Shown here in pieces: positions 1 through 10,309 of a stretch of 64,000 nt of DNA (position 1 is the stretch's first letter; each line of letters opens with the position of its first letter). Made by a program: the position numbers and the translations under genes. The notes beneath the pieces were generated by a model that did not search any database, was not told the origin of the DNA, and saw nothing but the letters and a program-made list of their open reading frames with translations. Source of the DNA: Enoplolaimus lenunculus (lineage: Eukaryota > Nematoda > Enoplea > Enoplida > Thoracostomopsidae); contig JASANG010000874.1 in the NCBI GenBank assembly GCA_030248215.1, forward strand, positions 1 to 64,000, given 5' to 3'.

Positions 1-1261
1 GGTCGTAGAAGGCGGTTGAGGTAGCCATGAGTACTTTTATTGTTTCCTGAATTTATATTACCGGTTAACTCAGGTCAAAAATTTGTTTAGTTATTAATCG
101 TTGTTTGTTGCCATTTTCATGCTGGGAATGGGGGGGTTGCAACAAAGCCAAGTTAACAGCATGTAATGATTTACAGACTCTCAGCGCAAGCGTGAAAAAA
201 TCTCTGATTCAACATCTTTCTTCAGAATGCCCTATTTGGTGTTCGCCTCGGTCTCATGCCAATCTCGGAATTTGGATGATCTCGCTCTCAGTTTTGTTGA
301 GTCTCGGTGGTTTGCAAAAATCGTGACCAAAGACGTGAAAAAGCGTTTAAAAATTGCTATTTGCTGAGCTAGCTTGAGTTGATGAAAGGACACAGCAATG
401 TTTTGCTCGTATTTTGGGCTAAATATACATGCCTGAACCACTGAAAATTGGCTACTTGTTTACTTCCCTCAGCACTATGACGGTTTTTATAGAAGTCTCA
501 AATTTCCGAAAGTGAATACTATACATTGTGACATGGATGGCTTAGGTTTAGGTTAACGCTTTAGTTTAGACATGAGCGTGTGGAAGTTGACAAGTAAATA
601 AATTTGTACAGCACAAGCAAACGGAATGAGCTTTTTACAGAGTTAATCACCGGATAATTTTTTCATGAATATTGGCATTGGCTGTCGCATATAATCCGTT
701 TACGTTCATTTTCATGCGTGGAACGTCTGTTATAATTGGAGCTGGAGATAGTTTTGTGAAAATTTTAAATCGTTGCGTTTGTGCCGCTATTCCTAAGTGA
801 TAAATAAGAAAGTAAAAAATGAAGTTTAGTGGTGATATATTAGTTTAATTGTATGAATTAAACGACAATTCTGAGCAGATAAAAAATGTTCAAAACCATT
901 TGTTAGAAAAATTTTTATTTTCGGTGACGGGTTTAAAAGCTGATTAAGACCGAGGCAAAAAGTCTCGCTAAGTTGTGTCAGCGTTGACCAAGCCGCCCAA
1001 ATTTTGTTATTTGTATACATATTTCGTTTCGGATACTTACATATCCGAATATTTTTCATATCCGGATATTCGGTTCCCTTAATGAAAAGCAGTCGCATTG
1101 AAATGAAATACTTTTTGCTGTATAATATTTTGCGCTTTTGCAGTTTTTACTGCATGAGATGCTTACTGCTTGCATAAATTTTCCTAGATGTGTCAGTTTC
1201 TGCTGAACACGTGTTATATATATACATTAGGAAAATAGTTTTTACTACGTACGAGAATTAA
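1..1261. other. AT-rich intergenic DNA, no gene seen
   Basis: Short open frames here lack splice sites, composition or motifs that would support a gene. No tRNA, tandem array or transposon end was recognised before the duplicated block at 1262. Confidence 0.5.
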
Positions 1262-1399
1262 ATAATTTGAGGAGACACACTGTCTTGTTGGTCCATGTAA
1301 AGATCAGGGGCGGAACGTTTTTTATGGGAATGAATTTGAGGAGACACACTGTCTTGTTGGCCCATGTACAGATCAGGGGCGGAACGTTTTTTATGGGAC
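1262..1399 (+). repeat. 69-base tandem duplication that includes a transposon end and its flank
   Basis: Two nearly identical copies, 69 bases apart, each hold a GAGGAGACACACTG flank followed by the first 40 or so bases of a GGCC-ended, TTAGGC-bearing element (starts at 1290 and 1359). Because unique flank is copied too, this is a local duplication after insertion, not a second insertion. Confidence 0.7.
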
Positions 1400-1541
1400 T
1401 GCAATAGAGTAAAGCTTAACCTTAAGACTAATTCTTTTGCTTGGCTTACGCTTAGACTTAGGCTAGGAATAAACTCATTCTTAGGCTTAGGCTTAGGAAT
1501 AAGTTTATAATACTGTTCCGCCCCTGTTCTTTACATTGGCC
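1359..1541 (+). mobile_element. hAT-like MITE, family A, with TTAGGC core
   Basis: Left end GGCCCATGTACAGATCAG and an inverted right end with CTGTTCTTTACATTGGCC bracket a core of imperfect TTAGGC units. Flanks GTCTTGTT and TTCTTGTT agree at 7 of 8 bases, which fits the 8-base target duplication of hAT elements. No coding capacity. Other family A copies are at 13.9, 15.7, 15.9, 20.0, 21.1, 22.3, 26.7 and 39.9 kb. Confidence 0.75.
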
Positions 1542-1585
1542 TTCTTGTTCAGAGACTGCACCAGTTTGGATGCGTGTAGATGCTG

Positions 1586-3662
1586 CTACACTACCATTGC
1601 ACGATTACAGCTAAAATATAAGCTAGCGAGTATTACATAAATGGTTCTAGAATAGCAAAGGAGTGCTGATGCAGCGCCATATGTTTGCTTTTTGCTTTTA
1701 TTTTTGAGTGGACATCGTTTCTGTGTAGAATTAGCTCGTTTATTTTTATCATGTCTTGCCATTGACGAAGCATAAAAGCACTCATCGGTCCAGTTGTTGC
1801 AATAGTTGCCGTAGTTACAGCACGAAGTACACACTTCTTTAGACATTTCGTAACCTGATTGAACACATTTGACTTTATCTAAGCTGCATGCTTCTGCGGT
1901 TGAGCAGCTACGTACAATACCAACAACAGTATTTGCCTCGAATATTACATCAGCCTGTAAATGAAGACAATGAGCCATTTAGGTATTTTACACATTTACA
2001 TGCGTGCATGAAGTATAGTGGACGATGCAAAAACACAACACCGGCGTGTTTTGCCACACTAAGCAAATATTCTTAAATGTGCCCTCTAAAAGGGTAAAGT
2101 TAAATTATAGCTTAAGTAAACTTGAATATCGACAGTTTAAGTAAAACTAAGCTTTTAGAGAGTGGAAATTGGCAATTTTTATCAAAAGTTCATGAAAGGT
2201 TATCAAGATTTTTATCAGCGTCAAAACTTAAAAGCACATCAGTACATGAGTAAGTAGAGTAAACGAAATCGTCGAACGGTAGATACTTAGAACTAAAACA
2301 GAATAAACATAATTGCACTACTGGTGTAGCTGTAACTTCCGATAAGTAGATCTGCCGAGCCGAAGGCGGACCTCCAGGTTCACGTAGGCAATTATCATTT
2401 AATATTGGTTTTATTTGTGATTCAAATTTTAAAATAAAAAGTGCCGGAAAAAACAATCAAATTTTCTTAATTGAAACAAATTTTGCAGCATTTTGAGAGA
2501 TGACTTTACGTTTTGAAATAATTAATGTATTTTCGCGAATAGACTTTTCCATATACTGTTTTAAATTAGGTTTGTGTTATCTGTACCCTCATGGAACTGA
2601 ATTTTTCTTTATTTGAATTTTGAAAATCAGTAGGAAACATACCGACTTTGGCCCATGCTACTTTAAGGGGCGTCCAGGTTTCCGGTGGGTCTATAAAAAG
2701 TAGGTTTCAGGGTTCAACCGGAATTCCTGTTCCGGCCGGAATTCCTGCAAACAGTAAATTCCTGTTCCTGTTCCTTTTCCTGCATTCAAAGCTGCCGGAA
2801 TGGGAAATTTTACGGTTTTGTGGCAAATTATTGGTAATCATATGAGTATATATGGGAAACTTTGTCTTTGAAAAATTTTTATTTCGAAATGAGTGATTTT
2901 GCCATTACTTTTGGTTTGTTAATAAATTGTTTCTGATTTGTTTTCACAAATCTTGATGTTGAAGTTAGTAGAAAATTCGCATAAGACAATTTTGACAAGT
3001 TTTCTAAAAAGTACAACAGCAATTCGGTGATGAAAATTATTTCAAATTCCGGTTCCGGTTCCTGCAAAGAAATACAATTCGTGTTCCTGTTCCTGTTCCA
3101 GCAAAAGTTAGTTCCTGTTGGAACCCTGAACATTCTAGATTACATTTTTTGCTTAGGCTTAGGTTTATGAACACATTTTTGCAACGCTTAGGTTTCGGTT
3201 TAGGAATACGCATAATCTACTGTTACGCCCCTTAATGTAACATTGGCCCTGACTAATGAAAATATAAAGAACTAGAAAGGCGTTGTATACTGTACTTTAC
3301 AATCCAGTATGTGTTTTAATGTAACCGTCACATCCTTCGCTACCGGTTTATGTAAAACTATAAACGCACGAAAACTACTTACAGGTTCTCTGTAGTTTAT
3401 TCGAGAATATCAACCCAACAAAACGTACCCTGCAAAATCCACCGTTAGCATACGGGCAATCATATGTGTACTGTTTCTTCACATCCGCATTGTCATTTTT
3501 AAGTGTAAAACAGAAGTCATCTTTATTTGCTACGTCAATGGCATTTGAGCGTGAAAGACCGCACCCATAGCAGATTAATGTTTTAGCAACAGGAACCATG
3601 AGGCAAACAATGGTAGCAGATGTAAGTTTCCATAACATTGCTTTTGGGAAACTAAGAGGCAT
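1586..3662 (-). CDS. Ly-6/uPAR (three-finger) domain protein, likely GPI-anchored, copy 1
   Basis: Two exons on the minus strand: 3662-3429 (78 codons, ATG at 3662) and 1954-1586 (122 codons plus stop), joined in phase 0 with donor GTACGT and acceptor TTTACAG; predicted 200 residues. Residues 8-29 form a hydrophobic signal peptide. The mature part begins LICYGCG, has spaced cysteines through both exons, and closes with CTSCCNYGNYCNN, the CC...CN ending typical of Ly-6/uPAR domains. A basic stretch and a hydrophobic tail (about residues 175-195) follow, as in proteins that receive a GPI anchor. Family members are secreted or surface ligand-binding and receptor-modulating proteins; the partner here is unknown. 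The intron holds a family B transposon with another repeat inside it. It is a paralogue of the gene at 10.3-11.3 kb, with the same intron position. Confidence 0.8.
2650..3248 (+). mobile_element. hAT-like MITE, family B, interrupted by another repeat
   Basis: Ends begin GGCCCATGCTACTTTAAG and finish CTTAATGTAACATTGGCC. Flanks CCGACTTT and CTGACTAA agree at 6 of 8 bases. The core has TTAGG-rich units near 3150-3210. A separate element occupies 2708-3128 within it. The whole lies in the intron of the first Ly-6 gene. Confidence 0.7.
2708..3128 (+). mobile_element. Short element with CAGGGTTC ends (family G), nested in family B
   Basis: Starts CAGGGTTCAACCGGAATT and ends GTTGGAACCCTG, with repeated TTCCTGTTCC/GGAATT-rich arms near both ends. 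It splits the family B copy between its left arm and its TTAGGC part. A second copy is at 58766-59110. No clear target duplication is visible here. Confidence 0.6.
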
Positions 3663-3833
3663 GGCAGTGTGGCTGTGAATCACATTCGCTTAAGGCTTGC
3701 TAAATGTACCGAAATCACGGTTCAAATGAGTGTATTAATACATTGAAATTATTGGTATGGCTACATGGCATTTATAAGGTTCTAAATCACCGAGCAACGC
3801 TAGTACACCATTCCTGTTTGGCAAAAACGATTC

Positions 3834-4467
3834 AGTAATATTTGTCAGCGTGTAACCGGATATCCGTCTCTGGTAAAAATCGGTGTCCGTTTCTATTAAG
3901 TAATATTTGTCAGTGTGTAACCGGATATCCGTCTCTGGTAAAAATCGGTGTCCGTTTCTATTAAGTAATATTTGTCAGTGTGTAACCGGATATCCGTCTC
4001 TGGTAAAAATCGGTGTCCGTTTCTATTAAGTAATATTTGTCAGTGTGTAACCGGATATCCGTTTCTGGTAAAAATCGGTGTCCGTTTCCATTAAGTAATA
4101 TTTGTCAGTGTGTAACCGGATATCCGTCTCTGGTAAAAATCGGTGTCCGTTTCCATTAAGTAATATTTGTCAGTGTGTAACCGGATATCCGTTTGTGGTA
4201 AAAATCGGTGTCCGTTTCCATTAAGTAATATTTGTCAGTGTGTAACCGGATATCCGTTTTTGGTAAAAATCGGTGTCCGTTTCCATTAAGTAATATTTGT
4301 CAGTGTGTAACCGGATATCCGTCTCTATGGTAAAAATCGGTGTCCGTTTCCATTAAGTAATATTTGTCAGTGTGTAACCGGATATCCGTCTCTATGGTAA
4401 AAATCGGTGTCCGTTTCCATTAAGTAATATTTGTCAGTGTGTAACCGGATATCCGTGTCTGGTAAAA
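3834..4467 (+). repeat. 65-base tandem array, about 9.7 units
   Basis: The unit reads TAATATTTGTCAGTGTGTAA and continues with CCGGATATCCGT and ATCGGTGTCCGT. Units are 65 bases, with two of 67 from an added TA and scattered single changes. CCGGATATCCG is a perfect palindrome in each unit. A lone related segment sits at 39292-39345, and similar GGATATCCGG motifs occur in other repeats. Confidence 0.9.
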
Positions 4468-4821
4468 ATCGTTGCTTAAGCTACCTAATTTTGCGTCACC
4501 TCCGGCTTCGGCAAGTTTTATGGACTTGCGGTTTTAATAAAACGTATAATGAAAGTACTACTTTTCAAAGGTATATACAAGTTTCAGAAGCGAAAATATC
4601 AAATCATCAAAACTACAATTAGCGTTTACGTTTATACACTTAGCTCGTAATAAAATGGTGCATATTTCTTCTTTATAGTCCATTGTTCATAGTAAGAAAT
4701 AGTAAAATGAACAGTAGAAATGCGTACATTTTGCCATTTTAGCCAGACTGGACGAGAAACAAATAGTTGACCTGTTGCCTAGGTAACAGTTTTAAATGTT
4801 TCTTAGGGCCATAACGAGTTT

Positions 4822-5010
4822 GGCCCACGTTACTTTAAGGGGTGTCCAGGTTTCTGGTGGTTCTATAAAAGAGTAGGTTTAGATTCTAGATTACATTTTT
4901 TGCTTAGGCTTAGATTTAGGCTTAGGAACTCGTTTTCGCACGCTTAGGCTTAGGTTTAGGCTTAGGAATACGCTTAATCTACTGTTATGACCCTTAAAGT
5001 AACATTGGCC
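4822..5010 (+). mobile_element. hAT-like MITE, family B, with TTAGGC core
   Basis: Left end GGCCCACGTTACTTTAAG and right end CTTAAAGTAACATTGGCC. Flanks ACGAGTTT and ACGAGTTC match at 7 of 8 bases. The core carries several TTAGGC units. Confidence 0.75.
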
Positions 5011-5517
5011 ACGAGTTCTGTAAAACGAAAGCATAATTCGAATTTGGCTACGAGGAGCAAATGAAGCAAATGAACTATATCTTTCCAGTGCGGTATTGGT
5101 ATACGATAAACGTAGGTATGTCGAGACATTGTCCATTGAAAGCAGCTATTGTTTGACCTGTGGCAGATCTATGAGGGAGTATAGGATGCTTGAACTTTTT
5201 TTAATACCCAACTTTTCAAAAAACGGTATTGTCAAACAATTTAAAACCTAAAATTTGCAGATCTCGTTCGTTTGGTTTTCGAAGTTGTTGTCACTGTTCT
5301 ACAACTTAGCCGACACATTTATATTATTAAAGCTGGAGCGCACCACATACGCAATTTGGGCAGCGTTCCAGAGCTGAAGAAACCAAGTCTGACAGTGTTT
5401 ATTAGCTATTGCTAACGTATGTGTTAATTATATTCAAACTTTAACGCAGCAAATACCTTTCAGCTACGAATTACGCACATGTTCAGCAGGATTTAGGGCA
5501 TTTTTGCCACACTCTAA
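5011..5517. other. Intergenic DNA, nothing recognised
   Basis: No supported exon, RNA gene or repeat family member was seen between the family B copy and the inverted-repeat element that begins at 5518. Confidence 0.4.
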
Positions 5518-6124
5518 TGCGGGGTTCACGTTATAACCGGGGCAGGCGGGACACGGTTTGTCCCATGTTGATTGAACAGGCAAAACTCGAATGCCATATG
5601 ACATTAGCTTACAAACCACCGCTCTCAAATGATCAATGTGTACAAGGGACGGTATGGTACGTGATACTGTGTGACATTTATGCGAATATTATATGATATT
5701 CCAAAATTTCAACGAATATCATATGATATTCAGCTTGACAATGTAATCTTTGGGTACTAATAAATGAATAAAAATACTAAATACGCGCCTGCAAATCGTT
5801 TCCGACTCAAAATCGCTTAGAACCACAGCTTCAAAATTCAAAAATTCAAATTTCAAATCCTAGTATCATATGATATACAACAGGACAATTTGGATATGTT
5901 ACCTCAAGTGTGCAGACATTTGAAAGTATCATATGATATTCGCGGACAATACCTCGAATATCATATGATGTTGAAGTACAAAAGGTGATCCACACATGAT
6001 AAAGCAGACAAATACGAATTTTTGAATACGATATGGGGTTTATAAGCAGACAAAATGTTACCCAATAGTCTAATAAGGACAAAACGTGTCCCAAGCTGCA
6101 CCGGTTATAACGTGAACCCCGCAT
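5518..6124. mobile_element. Inverted-repeat element with a cluster of CATATG palindromes
   Basis: The two ends are perfect 24-base inverted repeats containing GGGGTTCACGTTATAACC; the next bases (GGGACACGG and CGTGTCCC) are also inverted. Inside are five copies, some imperfect, of AATATCATATGATATT at about 5685, 5715, 5862, 5925 and 5957. No coding frame is convincing. It looks like a non-autonomous DNA transposon; the superfamily is not clear. Confidence 0.7.
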
Positions 6125-6149
6125 AAATTCTAGTTACTCTTATTGAATC

Positions 6150-6370
6150 ACTCAGTCTGAGTTACGACAGTCTGTACCACTCTGAGTTAAGACTATCAAA
6201 AGTCATACTTACCTAACTGAAAGTGGATACTCGTTCTGATTCAATTAATAACTTCTCCGCAATCAATTCAACTCAGAATGAGTTTAATGTTTATATTGAT
6301 ATTAACTCAGAAATAACTATTCTTCAGTCTGAGTTGATTAGCTCATTTTTTACTTACAGTGCATTTCGCT
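6150..6370. repeat. GAGTT/AACTC palindromic repeat, degraded (family E)
   Basis: Repeated ACTCAGTCTGAGTT-like segments in both orientations match the elements at 19127, 19567 and 23.3 kb, which end in CACTGTAAATTT. This copy is rearranged. An open frame over it simply follows the repeat. Confidence 0.5.
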
Positions 6371-7105
6371 ATCAGTCAAGCTCAACAATGACGTTTTATT
6401 TCAACTTGTTTTTGCACTTTACAAACATCTTTCTGATGCAGTTTGGAAACATATTTTTTCATGACCTATTTCGGGACACTTTAACATCTAGTTCCCTTCA
6501 TTATTGTCAAAAATATTTATATAGGTATTCCAGCAACATATTTCACTATATTTTTCTAAAAAGAATGGAAACCCACACGGGCTGTCTAGAATACACCTGC
6601 AACAAAAGTAGTTTCAAGTAGTGATTCAATTTTAACATTGATCATAATGATAACAGTAGGCAAAATTTTACATTTCAGCTAAAAGTTTTATAGGGAGAAA
6701 TCTAAATAAGATTTAAAATATTAAAATTGATGACGTCACAACACAATGTTCCTAGCTGGTTCCCAACACTACTGGTCATAAATCGTTTTGTGTAACTTAT
6801 ACATTATTGGACTCAACGAAATGTTTCTATGGTCTATCAGCTATACTTTCTTGATTAGACGCCATTGTTTACTTTGTATAAAGATTGCGCTTGCGTAACC
6901 GGTGTAGATTATAGCTTGAAAAAAAGTTTATTTCCAACAGTAAACTGTTTTTGCAGTTCCGACGCTTCTAATTATACAAATTCACGTCTTGGTACTTTTT
7001 GCATGCTATTGACCCTAAAATTGTTCACAAGGTCGCAAAAACTGACCTTTGATGTGGTCTGTCTGTGGCGAACGTACGAGTAATCCTTGATCGTAAGGCT
7101 AAAAC
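6371..7105. other. AT-rich intergenic DNA, nothing recognised
   Basis: Only short frames without splice support are present between the degraded GAGTT repeat and the CGTCGAC arrays. Confidence 0.4.
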
Positions 7106-7285
7106 TGCAGTCGCGACCACAACTCGTCGACCAGGCAACCCGCGACCTGGCAACTCGTCAACCCGTCTACCTGGCAACTCGTCAACCCGTCGACCTGGCA
7201 ACTCGTCAACCCGTCGACCTGGCAACACGTCAACCCGTCGACCTGGCAACTCGTCAACCCGACAACTCGTCGACCACGACAAATT
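7106..7285 (+). repeat. 24-base CTCGTC tandem array, left arm
   Basis: About six units of CTGGCAACTCGTCAACCCGT plus CGAC. Long frames on both strands are low-complexity translations of the repeat. The motif CAACTCGTCGACC reappears inverted in the array at 8.0-8.47 kb, so the two may be arms of one element. Confidence 0.85.
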
Positions 7286-8004
7286 ATGATTTTAAAGACG
7301 AATTTGTTGGTTTAGGCTATTAATTGTTCAGGATGGCGACGGATCTAGATTTTCGTGTGGAGGGATCCTAGGTTGCATTTTTGTGTATATGTCATCAGTG
7401 CCGCATGTATATATTGGGTATCCGAGTTTTTAAAGTTGACTTTGTCGGAAAGCACCTGGAATGGTTCGCCCATGCTGACTTAAATACAATTATATTTAGC
7501 AAGCAAGGCGAGCTAGCTAAACCCTAGATGTTACGCAATGTTTAGGTAATCAAGAGTCGAAACGAGTGGAAACCCTAATAAAAACTAACAAACGAAAAGT
7601 CTGGCACGATATTTGTATTCAACTGCTTAGAAAATTTTAATTTTGTTGGAGTCTGCTGGGAAGATACTATCCTGAGATACCCTCTATTTCCATCCTTGGT
7701 TCAGGCATGTAGCCTGCCCACCTTACTAAGGGGAGCTAAAATTTTTTAGGAGGGACCTACACGGGTTTCCAACGACGTACAATTTTATTCCAGAAGGCAC
7801 AGGCCCCCCTGGCCCCCTCTGGCTATGGCTAAAAATAACTAAATTTTATAGGGATAGTTTGAAGCAGTATGAAAAAAACAGAGACGCTGTTTTAATTTAT
7901 CTCATAAAATTTCTGAACTTTGACAACTCCATGAACAGAACACAACACGAAACGACAGTAACCGGGATCTCGAGGTATCAGGCGACAGTTGTCCGGGTCT
8001 GCAA

Positions 8005-8470
8005 GTTGTATATTTGTCAGGGTCTATAAGTTGCCGGGGTCGACAAGTTTTCGGGGTCGACAAGTTGTATCTCGTATGGTCGACAAGTGGGGTAAACAAG
8101 TTGCCGGGGTCGACGAGTTTTCGGGGTCGACAAGTTGTATCTCGTATGGTCGACAAGTGGGGTAAACAAGTTGTCGGGGTCGACGAGTTGTATTTCGTAT
8201 GGTCGACAAGTGGAAGTAAACAAGTTGTCGGGGTCGACGAGTTGTATTTCGTATGGTCGACAAGTGGGGGTAAACAAGTTGTCGGGGTCGACGAGTTGTC
8301 GTGGTCGACGAGTTGTCTGGGTCGACGAATTGTCGGATCGGCGAGTTGTCTGGTCGAAGAGTTGTCGGGTCGTCGAATTTTGGGTCGACGTGTGGTCGGG
8401 GTCGACGAGTTATCGACAAGTAGTTTCGTCGACAAGTTGTTCGACAAGTTGTCGGATCGACAAGTAGTCG
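8005..8470 (+). repeat. GGTCGACGAGTTG tandem array, right arm
   Basis: Units of roughly 53 and 75 bases built from GGGGTCGACGAGTTG, TCGTATGGTCGACAAG and GGGGTAAACAAGTT, breaking down toward the right into short GTCGACGAGTTGTC blocks. It is the inverted counterpart of the array at 7.1-7.28 kb. Frames of up to 226 codons here are repeat shadows. Confidence 0.85.
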
Positions 8471-8689
8471 TGGTCAATAAAATCAAACTTTTGGTCTTCC
8501 CCGTTGAACCGCTTTCATCAAGAATTTGAAAAAAGAATTTTGCGTTTCCACTGCAGCGATTAATCATCAAGTAAAGGTACAAACAGCGATTAGAGTACTG
8601 TAATTTTGCTAATTTCGAAATAAGTTCAAATGGAAAGACATACGGCTACGGTAAAAGTGAAAAACTGCATAAACGTTGCCTGCAATACT

Positions 8690-8835
8690 CTAGTGACCCA
8701 AAGAGGAGGGACTTATATATATTTGGCCACTTCAGAGGGTTCCACCCTCCTGTTATTCGGTTACGGACTGTTATTTATTTTTAACCCTCGCTCCCGCCCT
8801 TGACTATGACCTTTCAGTCTTTGCGGCGGATACAA
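8690..8835 (+). mobile_element. Fragment of the TAGTGACCC family (family C)
   Basis: Begins CTAGTGACCCAAAGAGGA and includes TTCGGTTACGGACTGTTA, shared with the copies at 11362-12129 and 41165. No matching right end was found. Confidence 0.5.
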
Positions 8836-9169
8836 TGGACTTCGCAATTAGGTTTCGGTTTAGAACCGTTTTGTATGCGTGAACGATCTGCTATGAAACT
8901 ATAATTTCAGTACCTCAGTGTCAACTCTATCTAAAAAGGACAGTCTCCTTGAATCCAACATAGTGAATTGAAATTTTTACCGTCACTCAAACCGGGCCGG
9001 TATTGATTTCCCATTCACATCCATGGATTCGTTGCTAGCATTTCGCACAGGGTTATTTCCATGCGGCCGTACAAAAAGAATGGTTATTCTTAATTGGTGA
9101 ACAAATACAGGGCTTGTAGCTAGTGTTATACGAAATAAAGTCAAAAAACATTTATTGTGCAGATATTTT

Positions 9170-9335
9170 GGCCCATTTTACTTTTAGGGCCGTCCCGGTT
9201 TGTGGTTGGTCTGTATTAGAGTAGGCTTACATTCTAGACTACATTTTTGCTTGGGTTAAGCTTAGGCTTAGGCTTAGGCTTACGCTTAGGAATACGCATT
9301 TGCAACGCTTAGGCTTAGGCTTAGGCTTAGGCTCT
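9170..9335 (+). mobile_element. hAT-like MITE, family B, right end lost
   Basis: Left end GGCCCATTTTACTTTTAG is followed by two runs of three to five TTAGGC units. The expected right terminus is absent; the sequence passes into unrelated DNA. Confidence 0.6.
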
Positions 9336-9382
9336 AAAATTTTGATTACACCCCGTATGGATTGCGGTTTTGTCCGCAAGAT

Positions 9383-10090
9383 ACCCATATGGGTTTTGTT
9401 TTAATAGTGGCTACAGAAATTTTTTAAAATGTTTGTTTTGTCGTGTTATTTTGCTTGTTTGGATAGCTAGTATTTGTTCTTTTAAACTTTGTGTAGGGTG
9501 GGTCCACAGTTCTGGTGGATGTTCTATTTCCATAAATAAATATCGGATTAATCACTCGAGTAGGTCCCAATGGTTCCTGGTGTTGTTTTAAGTTAGGACT
9601 GCTTATAGATAACGAGTTGTATATAATTTGTTTGTTGAAAATCGGGGCACACAAGCATGTGAGACTTGCTTGTCCGTTATGAGCGAAATTTTGTGAAACG
9701 GCATGCAAACAGGAAATATCCCATAAATTTGTTTATACGGAATGTTTAAACTATAGGCAGCTTTTACCTGCACAATATGCCTGCGAAATCCCCTAAAACA
9801 GGCGTATTTTACCAGGACCTTAACATAATACAAAAGCAGGATTAATCCTTCTTAAAATTTGCTTGTAACAGCAAGAAGAACACTAGATTTGTGTTTTACG
9901 TTTTTATCGTTTAATATTTTTTCAAAAAATAACTAATAATTTGCTATCCATATGTGTTGGTGCAAAAGACATAAGAAACCCATATGGGTAGCAAAACAAC
10001 GGTTAGCAATCCATAGCTACAGCTGATACTTACCCATATGGATAAGTAGAAGCTAGCTAGCTATACGCATGGATTGTATTTATCACCTGC
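9383..10090. repeat. Region with repeated ACCCATATGGGT palindromes
   Basis: Perfect or near-perfect ACCCATATGGGT occurs at 9383-9394, 9978-9989 and 10032-10043, with half-sites near 9947 and 10091. The arrangement recalls the CATATG cluster at 5.7-5.97 kb. GTGAATCCCGCAT at about 10135 resembles the end of that element, so this may be a related but degraded copy. No gene is visible here. Confidence 0.5.
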
Positions 10091-10145
10091 TATGGGTTGG
10101 TGAAAAACAGGTACCAAACGCACAAATGGTTACGTGAATCCCGCA

Positions 10146-10258
10146 TTAGGAATGCGCTTAATCTACTGTAACGGCCCTAAAAGTAACATTGGAGGCTCAG
10201 GCTTAGGCTTAGGAATGCGCTTACTCTACTGTAACGGCCCTAAAAGTAAACTTGGCCC
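10146..10258 (+). mobile_element. Family B right-end fragments in tandem
   Basis: Two copies of a right-end piece (TTAGGAATGCGCTTA, CTACTGTAACGGCCCTAAAA) follow one another, the second finishing in CTTGGCC. The left half of the element is missing. Confidence 0.6.
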
Positions 10259-10309
10259 ATATTTTTAACCACTTTTTGATTGATAACAACTTTGTAAAAG
10301 TAATTATAA

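Noticed and set aside
3834-4467. A CRISPR array
   Set aside because: Units are contiguous and near-identical with no unique spacers, and the locus is in an intron-bearing animal genome.
6223-6621. A 132-codon plus-strand frame
   Set aside because: Its first half is a GAGTT palindromic repeat and its second half is Phe/Tyr-rich AT-rich DNA with no motif.
7902-8582. A 226-codon minus-strand frame
   Set aside because: It is a low-complexity translation of the GTCGAC tandem array; frames are open on both strands because the units avoid stops.
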